A stretch of DNA of 64,000 nucleotides from Gluconobacter vitians (GTDB taxonomy: Bacteria; Pseudomonadota; Alphaproteobacteria; Acetobacterales; Acetobacteraceae). Both the position numbers and the translations under genes were made by a program. The notes beneath the pieces were generated by a model. That model was given only the letters and a program-made list of their open reading frames with translations. It made no database searches and had not been told where the DNA came from. How positions within the stretch are numbered: position 1 is the first letter of the stretch; the number at the start of each line of letters is the position of its first letter. Positions 27,168 to 35,383 of the stretch are shown in pieces. The stretch is from contig NZ_JABCQG010000001.1 in the NCBI RefSeq assembly GCF_015244565.1, forward strand, positions 124,001-188,000, in the 5' to 3' direction.

Positions 27168-27227
27168 GGAAATGGCAATAGGCCTGCGGCAAAAAGGGTT
27201 CGGGCGTGCAGTGAGTTTTTCATGCTG

Positions 27228-27422
27228 TCACGGTTCCGGCTGGAAAATGTCTTCGATCCGCAGACCGAAAACTCTTGCGATGGTGAATGCCAGTGGGAGG
27301 CTGGGATCGTATCGACCGTTTTCGATGGCATTGACGGTCTGGCGCGAGACCGACAGCGCTTCGGCCAGATCGCCCTGACTCCAGTCGTGGTCGCGCCTCA
27401 GTTTCCTGATCCGATTGATCAT
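27228..27422 (-). CDS. Xre-family HTH transcriptional regulator (short type)
   Basis: A 64-residue protein that is almost entirely a Cro/CI helix-turn-helix: QGDLAEALSVSRQTVNAIE with the family tail YDPSLPLAFTIARVF and IEDIF. It overlaps the stop of the upstream membrane protein gene by one base (TGATG), so the two are translationally coupled. Such short regulators typically repress their own operon; the candidate operator is the palindrome at 27812-27827. It binds DNA as a presumed dimer; no sensory domain is present. Confidence 0.88.
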   Translation of the reverse strand: MINRIRKLRRDHDWSQGDLAEALSVSRQTVNAIENGRYDPSLPLAFTIARVFGLRIEDIFQPEP

Positions 27423-27799
27423 CAATAGCGCCGCCGGGCAATTACAAGCCCTAGGACCCAGAGGGCACCCATGATGGGCCAAACCTGAAAAGCCCGCAGA
27501 TGGGGAAGGCCCGCGCCCTCGGCAAATCCCCAGCCGAACGTGATGAGGGCCGTTCCAAGGAAAGAGATTGCGATGGCGTCGAACTGGATGCGCCGCTGCA
27601 TCTCGTCCATCCGCCATAACTCGCGCAAAATGGCCCATGCTGCGGCAAAGGCGCCGAGCATCGGCACCAGATTGATCAGCAGTCTGGGAATACCCACAGG
27701 GTGCAGCGCATACTCGAGGGCTGCGGCAGCGATCAGCAGGCCCGCATAGAGTGCCAGCGCGCAGCCAAGCCCGAAAAGATACTGTCTGGATCGAAACAT
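27422..27799 (-). CDS. Small membrane protein paired with the Xre regulator
   Basis: Function unknown. 125 residues with four hydrophobic segments (YLFGLGCALALYAGLLIAAA; LINLVPMLGAFAAAWAIL; FLGTALITFGWGFAEG; VWPIMGALWVLGLVIA) and a conserved-looking charged middle ELWRMDEMQRRIQFDA. The start ATG at 27799 is preceded by GGGAGGG. First gene of an operon with the Xre regulator; similar membrane protein/short-HTH pairs are known in other bacteria, mostly uncharacterised. Confidence 0.75.
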   Translation of the reverse strand: MFRSRQYLFGLGCALALYAGLLIAAAALEYALHPVGIPRLLINLVPMLGAFAAAWAILRELWRMDEMQRRIQFDAIAISFLGTALITFGWGFAEGAGLPHLRAFQVWPIMGALWVLGLVIARRRY

Positions 27800-27811
27800 G
27801 AGACCCTCCCT

Positions 27812-27861
27812 GTAAAGGGTCCTTTACTCAAGCAAGATCTCTAATGTCAAGTTTCCTTTAC
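27812..27861 (-). promoter_or_regulatory. Promoter/operator region of the membrane protein-Xre operon
   Basis: A palindrome GTAAAGG-GT-CCTTTAC covers 27812-27827 and a further half-site CCTTTAC lies at 27855-27861. Between them, on the minus strand, is a perfect -35 TTGACA (27850-27845), so the palindrome covers the expected -10 and the extra half-site sits just upstream of -35. This fits autorepression by the Xre protein; binding is inferred. Confidence 0.5.
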
Positions 27862-27992
27862 ATGTCGCGACAAGAGTCGGTTCAGGCTTCAAGCCGTTCA
27901 TGAAAGGATAATGATCGTAGGCACTCTTGAGGTTGTCCTGCACGCCCCGAAAAGACAGATGGCTACCCGAAGGGTTTGCAGGACTGTAGAAA

Positions 27993-28151
27993 TCAGTCCT
28001 GAAGCTCGGACTGAATCTTCTTGATTTCGGCTTTCAGGGCGTGGATGCGTTCCGGGTCTGATTTCTCAGCGCGGGCGAGGTCGCGTTCGACTTCCTTCAG
28101 GCGATGTTCGAGTTTCTGCTGCGAAGGAAGTTCGTGGGAATGGCCGGTCAT
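27993..28151 (-). CDS. Very small coiled-coil protein
   Basis: A 52-residue product, mostly one amphipathic charged helix (QQKLEHRLKEVERDLARAEK, then ERIHALKAEIKKIQSEL), reminiscent of DUF465/YdcH-type small coiled coils, though I am not sure of the family. It begins 4 nt after the stop of the 80-residue ORF upstream and is probably cotranscribed with it. Codon use matches the neighbours, which supports a real gene. Confidence 0.6.
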   Translation of the reverse strand: MTGHSHELPSQQKLEHRLKEVERDLARAEKSDPERIHALKAEIKKIQSELQD

Positions 28152-28155
28152 GGTC

Positions 28156-28398
28156 TTACTTTCTGGTCAGGATCTGGGTGGCGAGGGCGCTGATGTCGGA
28201 GCTTTCGACGCCTTCGGGATTGTGCAGGGCGCGTTTGGCGATTTCTTTCTGTGCCTCGGTCGCGCCTTCGGCACCCTTGAGGACGAAATGGGCCAGTTCC
28301 TCGACTTCGCTTTTCGTCAGCAGCTTGGGCTGGCGATGCGCTTTCTCGGCGAGGTGGTGCAGGCTGAAAGATTCATGAGGGGCATGGTCACTGGACAT
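28156..28398 (-). CDS. Small conserved-looking protein of unknown function
   Basis: An 80-residue soluble protein with a His-rich start (MSSDHAPHESFSLHHLAEKAH) and two predicted helical parts (SEVEELAHFVLKGAEGA and AQKEIAKRAL). I do not recognise the family. It lies downstream of rpoN, a place where many proteobacteria carry a ribosome hibernation factor, but it does not resemble one. A sigma32-like promoter is present 55-82 bp upstream, suggesting a stress-induced gene. Confidence 0.6.
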   Translation of the reverse strand: MSSDHAPHESFSLHHLAEKAHRQPKLLTKSEVEELAHFVLKGAEGATEAQKEIAKRALHNPEGVESSDISALATQILTRK

Positions 28399-28452
28399 TG
28401 GAAAACTTTCTGCTGTTTTGTGCGCTGCTGGAGAACGCTGTCAGTCCATTAA

Positions 28453-28480
28453 ACATGGTTTGACACATATGGTTTTCAAG
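28453..28480 (-). promoter_or_regulatory. Putative sigma32 promoter for the two small ORFs
   Basis: On the minus strand: CTTGAAA (28480-28474), 13 nt, AACCATGT (28460-28453). The -35 is a perfect match to the RpoH consensus and the -10 matches 6 of 8. The spacing is identical to that of the Hsp20 promoter candidate in this window. Confidence 0.5.
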
Positions 28481-28500
28481 TGAATTCGGGAAAATTGAGA

Positions 28501-28526
28501 TCTTCTGTTCCCTGAGGGGCAGAAGA
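28501..28526 (-). terminator. Likely rpoN terminator
   Basis: TCTTCTG / CAGAAGA outer stem with an inner CCC-TGA-GGG stem, about 40 bp after the rpoN stop, followed on the minus strand by an interrupted T-run (CTCAATTTTCC). It separates rpoN from the small ORFs. Confidence 0.6.
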
Positions 28527-28564
28527 CCTTCCGTATTCTTATGAAGCGGGACTGGTCGGCCGTT

Positions 28565-29881
28565 TTACGAGGTGCGGCGAAGTCTTTTGCGCTGACTGGA
28601 TTTCGCAATGCCAAGACCTTCGCGATATTTGGCGATGGTGCGGCGCTGGATGGAAAAGCCTTCCTTTTGCAGGAGGGCTGTCAGGGCATCGTCGGAGAGA
28701 ACGTTGTCACCTTCGGCGGCCACCAGCGCTTGGAGACGGTGCTGGATGGCATGGGCGCTCTGGCTGGTGCCACCTTCGGATGTGAGCGCTGTCGAAAAGA
28801 ACAGTTTGAGCGGGACAGTGCCCTGCGGGGTGTCGATATATTTGCTGTTAACGATGCGGTTGACGGTGCTTTCATGCAGTTCTGTGCGTTCGGCGATTTC
28901 GCGCATGGTCAGAGGGCGCAGAGCGGTCGGGCCGTCGCGCAGGAAAGCGGCCTGATGCTGGACGATAGTGCGGCCGACAGTCAGGAGGGAGTGTTTGCGG
29001 CTGTCTAGCGCACGGATCAGGGCCGTGGCTTCGGTAGCGTAAGCAAGGAGGGCTTTTCCGGCCTCCGTGTGGTTGTCGAGATGCGCACGCATCGTGTCGT
29101 CAAGGCGGAGTTTCGGCAGCAAACGCGTGTTGAGGGTCAGCCGGAAGCCGGTGCCGTTGGGCCGGACGATCAGGTCGGGTTCAATAGGCGGTGCGGGTGA
29201 GGACAGGCTGAGACCAGGGCGTGGATCGAGGGCCTGGATTTCGGCGAGCATATCCAGCAGGTCATCCTGCTCAAGGGCACATTTCTGGCGGAGTCTGCGC
29301 CAGTCCCGCCGGGCGAGCAGATCCAGATTATCGAGCAGGGTCTGCATCGCAGGATCGAGGCGGTTGCGAACCCGAAGCTGGGCAGCCAGACACTCTTCAA
29401 ATGAGCGCGCGAAAAGACCCACGGGTTCAAGATGCATGAGGGTCTGGCGGATCTCCTCGAGGTGAGATGCGTCCACGTCAAGTTCGGCGGCGAGGTCCGT
29501 GACGGAGACGGGCAAACGGCCGCTTTCGTCGAGACTGTCCAGAAGATGAAAAGCCGCGTTCTGGTCGGCTGGCAGGATGGAGAGGCGGATCTGGAGGATC
29601 AGTTCGTCACGGTCTGACAGAGGCGGGGTAGCGGCTTCTGGGCGGGCAGGGGCTGTAGTGAAGCGGTCCGGATCGTCGTCGTGAAAATCTTCCGACGCGG
29701 GTGTGGCCTCAGGGACTGTGTCGCCGGGCTCCAGAATAAGGAGTGGGTTGGTTTCACAGATCTGGCGGAGATGCTGAGCGAGATCGGTCTGCGTATATTG
29801 CAGCAACGCAATCGCCTGACGCAGCTGGGGCGTCATGACGAGAGACTGCGACTGACGCTGGATCAGGCCTGGGACAAGCAT
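28565..29881 (-). CDS. rpoN: RNA polymerase sigma-54 factor
   Basis: Alternative sigma factor that recognises -24/-12 promoters and needs an AAA+ activator. The N-terminal Gln/Leu-rich activator region (QSLVMTPQLRQAIALLQ) is followed by an acidic linker, the core-binding region and, at residues 413-421, the RpoN box RRTIAKYRE. 438 residues is somewhat short but complete. It begins 9 bp after lptB, the usual alphaproteobacterial lpt-rpoN order. I saw no obvious -24/-12 promoter in the window. Confidence 0.95.
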   Translation of the reverse strand: MLVPGLIQRQSQSLVMTPQLRQAIALLQYTQTDLAQHLRQICETNPLLILEPGDTVPEATPASEDFHDDDPDRFTTAPARPEAATPPLSDRDELILQIRLSILPADQNAAFHLLDSLDESGRLPVSVTDLAAELDVDASHLEEIRQTLMHLEPVGLFARSFEECLAAQLRVRNRLDPAMQTLLDNLDLLARRDWRRLRQKCALEQDDLLDMLAEIQALDPRPGLSLSSPAPPIEPDLIVRPNGTGFRLTLNTRLLPKLRLDDTMRAHLDNHTEAGKALLAYATEATALIRALDSRKHSLLTVGRTIVQHQAAFLRDGPTALRPLTMREIAERTELHESTVNRIVNSKYIDTPQGTVPLKLFFSTALTSEGGTSQSAHAIQHRLQALVAAEGDNVLSDDALTALLQKEGFSIQRRTIAKYREGLGIAKSSQRKRLRRTS

Positions 29882-29890
29882 CCCCGCATG

Positions 29891-30646
29891 TTACAGCGAG
29901 AAATTCTCTCCGAGATAGACCCGGCGAACGTCTTCGTTCGCAACGATGGCTTCGGGAGTGCCTTCCATCAGCACCTGACCGCCATGCATGATATAGGCGC
30001 GGTCGATGACTTCAAGCGTTTCGCGGACGTTATGATCCGTAATCAGCACGCCGATGCCACGATCTTTCAGATGCGAGACGAGATCACGGATTTCCCCGAC
30101 AGCAATTGGGTCAATGCCAGCGAGAGGTTCGTCGAGCAGGATGTAGTTCGGCTGGCTGGCGAGAGCGCGGGCGATCTCCAGACGGCGACGCTCACCACCG
30201 GACAACGCAAGCGAGGGCGAGCGGCGCAGATGGGTGATGCCGAACTCGGCCAGCAGGCCGTTGAGCATCAGGTCGCGCTTTTCCGGATCGGGCTCGACGA
30301 CTTCGAGGGCTGCCATGATGTTCTGCTCGACGTTCAGCCCGCGGAAAATACTGGCTTCCTGCGGCAGATAGCCGACGCCGAGCCGGGCGCGGCGATACAT
30401 CGGAAGCTGGGTGATGTCGGCGCCGTCCAGCGTGATGGTGCCGGTGTCAGGCTGCACGAGGCCCACGATCATGTAGAAGCTGGTCGTCTTGCCCGCACCA
30501 TTCGGACCGAGAAGGCCGACGGCTTCGCCGCGCTGGACCTGAAGCGAGACATTTTTGACGACCGCGCGCTTCTTATAGGTCTTGCCGATGCCACTTGCGA
30601 CCAGACCGGTCGATGGGGGCGGAGGGGGAGTATAGCTGTCTGTCAC
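29891..30646 (-). CDS. lptB: LPS export ABC transporter ATP-binding protein LptB
   Basis: ATPase that drives LPS extraction from the inner membrane with LptFG. Walker A GPNGAGKT at residues 47-54, signature LSGGERRR, Walker B YILLDEP and the H-loop TDHNV are all present. The N-terminal 13 residues form a short polyproline tail before the ABC domain. It overlaps lptA by 4 bp. Confidence 0.96.
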   Translation of the reverse strand: MTDSYTPPPPPSTGLVASGIGKTYKKRAVVKNVSLQVQRGEAVGLLGPNGAGKTTSFYMIVGLVQPDTGTITLDGADITQLPMYRRARLGVGYLPQEASIFRGLNVEQNIMAALEVVEPDPEKRDLMLNGLLAEFGITHLRRSPSLALSGGERRRLEIARALASQPNYILLDEPLAGIDPIAVGEIRDLVSHLKDRGIGVLITDHNVRETLEVIDRAYIMHGGQVLMEGTPEAIVANEDVRRVYLGENFSL

Positions 30647-31608
30647 TTGGGTGCCTGGCTGCTGTTGGCCTCGTTCGGCACGACGAGCCCCTGGATGGGG
30701 GATTCCGTGCCCGGCAGCATGGTTGCGATGCCGGTCTTCATGTTCACGATGGCCTGCGAACCGTTATTCTGGTTCTGGCCCTGCGTGACATGCACATGTC
30801 CGATCAGGCGGGCGATCTGCGTATCGAAAACATAGACGCCACGATCGCCAGTGCCGGTCTGGGTCTGGGTGCGCAGGACGACATGGCCCCAGCCATAAGC
30901 ACGGTCGAGCTTTGACGAGCCGCCGCCCAGCGGATTGTCTCCACCGCCTGCGGGTGTGGTTTGGGATGCGGCTTGCGGCGTGCCAGGTGCCGGGGCGTCG
31001 TTGGGTTTGCTGAAGGAAACCAGCACGTCCGCCTTGACCTGCTTGCCGTCATTAGTGGTGACGGTAGCGTCGCCACGGCCAACCGACATGCGCGTCTTGG
31101 AGTGATATTCCATCACATCGCGCGCGGTCAGGACGTCCTGCGGGGTCGTCAGCTTCAGATGCTTGCCGGTCATGACCATGACGGCCTGATCCATATCGTA
31201 CAGGGCATGATCGCCCCAGCCCTGATCGGTCTGGTTATAGATATGGACGTTGCCACGCGCCTCGATCCGGTACAGCTCAAGAGATCCGCCCATCGGATCG
31301 CCGCTGTTGTTGCCCTTGGCGTCAGCTGGCTGTGGGGGAGGCGCGGGCTGTCCCGGTGCAGGAGCTTTCTTGCGCAGATAGCCGATCAGCGTGTCCGCAT
31401 CGACCGTTACATCGCCGCGCACGGCGCGGGCACCACCCGTAAGCGTGACGGTCTGGGCGTTGCGGTCGTAGATCTCTTCTTTTTTCCAGAAGAGCTGGAC
31501 GGCTTCGCCGTGGGACATGTCCAGTCCGTCCGCATGCGCCGGGGCGGGGGGGAGAGCGAGTGGCAGGGCGATGAGGAGGGGGAGGAGGGCTGCGGGGCGG
31601 GGCGTCAT
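30643..31608 (-). CDS. lptA: LPS transport periplasmic protein LptA (OstA-like)
   Basis: Periplasmic bridge protein carrying LPS from LptC to LptD. A signal peptide ends near APAHA, and the OstA/LptA jelly-roll strands follow (YDRNAQTVTLTGGARAVRGD, ARGNVHIY). At 321 residues it is much longer than the ~180-residue enteric LptA, with Pro/Gly/Ala-rich insertions around residues 80-105 and 215-235. It overlaps both lptB and lptC by 4 bp. Confidence 0.88.
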   Translation of the reverse strand: MTPRPAALLPLLIALPLALPPAPAHADGLDMSHGEAVQLFWKKEEIYDRNAQTVTLTGGARAVRGDVTVDADTLIGYLRKKAPAPGQPAPPPQPADAKGNNSGDPMGGSLELYRIEARGNVHIYNQTDQGWGDHALYDMDQAVMVMTGKHLKLTTPQDVLTARDVMEYHSKTRMSVGRGDATVTTNDGKQVKADVLVSFSKPNDAPAPGTPQAASQTTPAGGGDNPLGGGSSKLDRAYGWGHVVLRTQTQTGTGDRGVYVFDTQIARLIGHVHVTQGQNQNNGSQAIVNMKTGIATMLPGTESPIQGLVVPNEANSSQAPK

Positions 31609-32375
31609 TTTTCGGTCTTCAGTCCTTGCAGGTGCAGGCGGGCCGCCGCACTCGGAGGGCCGTTGTCATCGTTGCGGACCGTCAGGCCCGGTCCCGTAAA
31701 CTGCATGATACCTGCATGCTGGTCCAGAAAATAGCCTTGGGCGTCCTGCCGGCCGAAAGGGCCTTCCGCATGGACCCAGTCGCGCGAGGCGATGACGTCG
31801 GCCTTGAGGTCCATGTCGGCGGAGGGGCCGTTCATGAGGAGGCCGTCATCGCGGTAGAGCACGACGTTGTCGTCGAGGGTCAGGGTCTGTTCGTGCTGCA
31901 TGTAGACGCCGCGGTCGGACCTGATATGCGCCCAGGAATTGCCGGAGAGCTGGATGTCGGCCACGGGATCGACGAGGTCCACGCGGTCGGGGCCCTGCTG
32001 GTGCGTGGTGCGGGCGGTGATCATGTAGAGATGGTCATGGGCGTCCAGACCGCGATAGGTGGCCTGTTCCATGTTGCCGCTTTCCACGCGCAGGCGGGCC
32101 ATTTCTTTCAGGGCGGCACGGTTCTGGTTCATGAGATGGGAAATCTCGGGCCAGGCGGCGATGGAGCTGAGGAGGACGAGGGCCAGACCCGGCAGCGCCC
32201 ATTTGGCGAAACCCAGCAGGGAGCGGCGGCGGGCGAGCTGTTCGGCGTCGGGGGCCTGACGGATGCGCTGGAAGGCCGCGCGGCGCAGGCTGTCCAGCCG
32301 GGCGAGGCTTTCGGTGCGGTTGGGATCGAAATCCTCGCGCCGGACGCGCTGGTCACCGTTATCGGGTGTGCTCAT
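31605..32375 (-). CDS. lptC: LPS export system protein LptC
   Basis: Bitopic inner-membrane protein that hands LPS from LptB2FG to LptA. A cytoplasmic N-terminal tail of about 55 residues precedes one membrane anchor (FAKWALPGLALVLLSSIAAW), then a periplasmic beta-jelly-roll domain. The position between kdsD and lptA, with 4-bp overlaps on both sides, is the main support together with the fold pattern. Confidence 0.87.
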   Translation of the reverse strand: MSTPDNGDQRVRREDFDPNRTESLARLDSLRRAAFQRIRQAPDAEQLARRRSLLGFAKWALPGLALVLLSSIAAWPEISHLMNQNRAALKEMARLRVESGNMEQATYRGLDAHDHLYMITARTTHQQGPDRVDLVDPVADIQLSGNSWAHIRSDRGVYMQHEQTLTLDDNVVLYRDDGLLMNGPSADMDLKADVIASRDWVHAEGPFGRQDAQGYFLDQHAGIMQFTGPGLTVRNDDNGPPSAAARLHLQGLKTEK

Positions 32376-33370
32376 GACAGACCGCTTCGCAGGAGGTCAT
32401 GAACGTGGACGATTCCCATGGGGCGACGGGCCTCGTCCACGATGAAGAGGCTCGTGATGGGGCGCTCGCGCTGGTTCATGAGTTCCAGCACGTCCTGCGC
32501 CAGCGTCTGTGGGGTCGCGGTGACGGGGGCGGGGTTCATGACGTCCTCCGCTCTGGTCGTATCGAGGTCACCGGCCATGGCACGGCGCAGGTCGGCGTCC
32601 GTGATGAGGCCCTGAAGTACACCTTTGTCATCAATGACACCCATGCACCCGAATGACTTGTGTGTCATCTCGAGAATGACGGAGCGCAGCGGGAGGCTGC
32701 CCTGTCCGAGAGGCAGGGCCCTGCCGGTATGCATGAGATCGCTGATGGGACGCAGGCGCGCACCGAGCAGTCCGCCGGGGTGGAAGGCGCCGAAATCGCG
32801 GGCGGTGAAGCCGCGTTTTTCCAGCAGGGCGATGGCGAGCGCATCACCGAGCGCAAGCTGCAGCAGGGTGCTGGTCGTGGGTGCCAGGCCCATCGGACAG
32901 GCCTCGGTGCTGGTGGGGAGCACAAGAGGGATCTGTGCGGCGCGGGCCAGTGCGGAGGTGGCGACCGAGGTGATGGCGATCACGCAGTGTTTCTGGCGGG
33001 TGGCATAGGTCAGGACGGCTGCAAGTTCGGTCGTCTCGCCGGAATTGGAGAAGGCGAGGATGACGTCGCCCGGTGCGATCATGCCGAGATCGCCATGGGC
33101 GGCCTCGGCGGGATGCAGGAACAGCGAGGGCGTGCCGGTCGAGGCGAGGGTGGCCTGGATCTTGCGGGCGATATGGCCGGATTTGCCGATTCCGGTGACG
33201 ACCAGACGGCTGCGGCTGCCGGCAATGCGGTTCACGGCCTGAACGAAGGCCTCGCCGAGTGGGCCGGAGAAAGCCTGTTCGAGGGCCTGGAGGCCCTCTC
33301 GCTCAATGGCGAGGGTGTGGATAGCCGAGTCGAGGGGGGCGCGTGCGGAAGAGGGCGACGGGCGGTGCAT
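32372..33370 (-). CDS. kdsD: Arabinose-5-phosphate isomerase (KdsD/KpsF type)
   Basis: Interconverts ribulose 5-phosphate and arabinose 5-phosphate, the first step toward Kdo for LPS. An SIS domain (VVTGIGKSGHIARKIQATLAST, then FSNSGETTE) is followed by two CBS domains (residues about 210-330). 332 residues is standard. First gene of the kdsD-lptC-lptA-lptB-rpoN run, all coupled by short overlaps or gaps. Confidence 0.93.
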   Translation of the reverse strand: MHRPSPSSARAPLDSAIHTLAIEREGLQALEQAFSGPLGEAFVQAVNRIAGSRSRLVVTGIGKSGHIARKIQATLASTGTPSLFLHPAEAAHGDLGMIAPGDVILAFSNSGETTELAAVLTYATRQKHCVIAITSVATSALARAAQIPLVLPTSTEACPMGLAPTTSTLLQLALGDALAIALLEKRGFTARDFGAFHPGGLLGARLRPISDLMHTGRALPLGQGSLPLRSVILEMTHKSFGCMGVIDDKGVLQGLITDADLRRAMAGDLDTTRAEDVMNPAPVTATPQTLAQDVLELMNQRERPITSLFIVDEARRPMGIVHVHDLLRSGLS

Positions 33371-33392
33371 GAAATGTCAGCCGGGCCGGAAA

Positions 33393-34037
33393 TTACGCGC
33401 GGTGCGAGAAAATATCGGGCTCGTCATAGCCCAGAAGGTCAAGCTTGCAGCGGGCCGGAAGGAAATCGTAGCAGGCCTGTGCGAGGTCACGGCGGTTTTC
33501 ACGGATCAGCATGGCTTCGAGCTTATCCCACAGGGCATGCAGATGCAGCACGTCCGAGGCGGCATAACGGAGCTGTTCCGGGGTGAGGGTCGGCGCGCCC
33601 CAGTCCGAACTCTGCTGGTGCTTGGAGATTTCGACGCCGAGAAGGTCGCGGCACAGATAGGCCAGGCCATGACGGTCGGTGAAGGTGTAGACCAGCCGGG
33701 CGGCGATCTTGGTGCAGATGACCGACGGGATTGTGATGTTGAAGGCGTTCTGCAGGACTGCGACGTCAAAGCGTGCGAAATGCATCAGCTTGGTGACGGA
33801 ATCGTCTGTCAGGAGGGCCTTGAGATTCGGGCAGTCATAGCCGCGGCCGCCCATGGAGACCGGTTTGATCTGAACGAGATGGGCTTCGCCATCGCCGGCT
33901 GAGAGCTGGACGAGGCAGAGGCGGTCACGATGGGGATTGAGACCCATGGTCTCGGTATCAATGGCAACAAGGGGGCCGAGATCGAAATCGTCTGGCAGAT
34001 CGCCGTCATAAAGATGGATGGCGTTCTGCTGGCTCAT
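33393..34037 (-). CDS. rnd: Ribonuclease D-type 3'-5' exonuclease
   Basis: Exonuclease of the DEDDy family for RNA 3' trimming. The exo motifs are VAIDTETMGL (I), LMHFARFDVAVL (II) and YAASDVLHL (III). At 214 residues it has the catalytic domain only, lacking the HRDC domains of full RNase D; this short form is common in alphaproteobacteria. It starts 64 bp from the tRNA-Leu gene and on the same strand, so the two may be read together. Confidence 0.9.
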   Translation of the reverse strand: MSQQNAIHLYDGDLPDDFDLGPLVAIDTETMGLNPHRDRLCLVQLSAGDGEAHLVQIKPVSMGGRGYDCPNLKALLTDDSVTKLMHFARFDVAVLQNAFNITIPSVICTKIAARLVYTFTDRHGLAYLCRDLLGVEISKHQQSSDWGAPTLTPEQLRYAASDVLHLHALWDKLEAMLIRENRRDLAQACYDFLPARCKLDLLGYDEPDIFSHRA

Positions 34038-34100
34038 TTTATTGTCACCAAGTTTTTTTGATCACCAGAAGATCGAGGCGCTATGTCGCCTGATCGTCTG

Positions 34101-34187
34101 TGGTGCCCAGAAGAAGACTCGAACTTCCACGTCCTTTCGGACACAGGTACCTGAAACCTGCGCGTCTACCAATTCCGCCATCTGGGC
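34101..34187 (-). tRNA. tRNA-Leu (anticodon CAG)
   Basis: On the minus strand the acceptor stem is GCCCAGA / TCTGGGC with an encoded 3' CCA. The D-arm has GGCGGAATTGGTAGACGC, the anticodon stem-loop is CAGGT-TTCAGGT-ACCTG with CAG at positions 34-36, a long variable arm follows (class II tRNA), and the T-arm contains GTTCGAGTC. Reads CUG leucine codons. Confidence 0.95.
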
Positions 34188-34296
34188 TCAGAAAGCACCG
34201 GGTTTTTTCAGTTTCCTGAGGCATCCCGGCTCGGTGAAGAGGCGTTTACCCCTGCACGTATGGGGCGTCAACAGCCAAACTGAAAGAAAAGCAAAA

Positions 34297-35307
34297 ATGC
34301 GTACGAATTTTTCTGTGGACGGGACCGGTGGCGGCACGGGCAATGGAGGCGGAACGGGCAGTGGTCCGCGCTCTGTCGGGCGGACAGTGGCCGTTCTGGG
34401 CGGGGGAGGCTTTGTCGGCCGCGAACTGGTCGGGCGTCTGGTGGCGTCGGGGCATGTGGTGCGCGTCGGGAGCCGGAATCCCGACAGCGATCAGGCGCTG
34501 GCCCGGTTTCCGGGTGACGGGCGCGTGGAATTCCTCAAGGCGTCAGTGAATGATGCGGAATCGCTGGAGCGGCTTTTCAACGGGGCGGATGCGGGGATCA
34601 ATCTCGTCTCGATCATGTCTCCGGACGTGAAGGCGATGCATCGGGTCAATGTGGAAGGGGCGCGGCTGGCGGCACTGGTGGCCCGGCAGGAGGGTGTGGA
34701 GCAGTATATGCACATGTCCGCCATCGGGGCGTCCTTGCAGTCACCGGGGAATTACGGGCGGAGCAAGGGGCTGGCGGAGCAGGCGGTGCGGGCGGTGTTT
34801 CCCGAAGCGTCTCTGTTGCGGCCTTCGGTGATTTTCGGGCCGGAGGACAGTTTCTTCAATATGTTCGCGCTGATGGCGAAGCTCTCGCCGGTCTTGCCGG
34901 TCTTTGCGCCGAACACGCATTTCCAGCCGGTTTATGTGGGGGATGTGGCGAAAGCCGCGATTGCGCTGGTCGAGCCGGGGCATGAAGGCATGACGGTCGA
35001 GGCTGGCGGGCCGGATGTGCCGACCATGAAGGAGCTGATGGAGTTCGTGCTGGAGGCGTCCGGGCGTCATCGGCTGCTGGTGCCGGTGCCGGATTGTGTG
35101 GCGCGGATGGAGGCGGAAATCCTTGAGCCGCTGCCGGGGCATCTGCTGACGCGCGATCAGGTGGTGATGATGGGGCTGGATAATGTGGTGCAGCCGGGGC
35201 CGGACAATCTCCAGTCACTCGGGATTACGCCAACCGCAATGCGCAGTGTGGTGCCGGATTATCTGAAGGGCAGCGTTTGTGAGAGCTGGCGGCGGTTCCG
35301 GAAGTGA
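34297..35307 (+). CDS. NDUFA9-like atypical short-chain reductase (NAD(P)-binding)
   Basis: Extended/atypical SDR related to the complex I accessory subunit NDUFA9. The Rossmann motif TVAVLGGGGFVGRELV begins near residue 28; YGRSKGLAE holds the Tyr-x-x-x-Lys pair, and LLRPSVIFGPED and FQPVYVGDVA are typical of the group. The first ~27 residues are a Gly/Thr-rich tract unlike other members. ATG 34297 is the first start after the tRNA; the frame itself is open further upstream. Substrate is unknown; quinone or membrane association is a guess. Confidence 0.85.
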   Translation: MRTNFSVDGTGGGTGNGGGTGSGPRSVGRTVAVLGGGGFVGRELVGRLVASGHVVRVGSRNPDSDQALARFPGDGRVEFLKASVNDAESLERLFNGADAGINLVSIMSPDVKAMHRVNVEGARLAALVARQEGVEQYMHMSAIGASLQSPGNYGRSKGLAEQAVRAVFPEASLLRPSVIFGPEDSFFNMFALMAKLSPVLPVFAPNTHFQPVYVGDVAKAAIALVEPGHEGMTVEAGGPDVPTMKELMEFVLEASGRHRLLVPVPDCVARMEAEILEPLPGHLLTRDQVVMMGLDNVVQPGPDNLQSLGITPTAMRSVVPDYLKGSVCESWRRFRK

Positions 35308-35383
35308 TTGGTCCGGTTCGGTCCCAAAAAACTCTGTAAAAAATGACCCATGCAGCGGAAACATGCGTCATTTCTCATGAAAG

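Noticed and set aside
28565-29881. Sigma-54 (-24/-12) promoters in the window, given rpoN
   Set aside because: No convincing TGGCAC-N5-TTGC match was found by eye.
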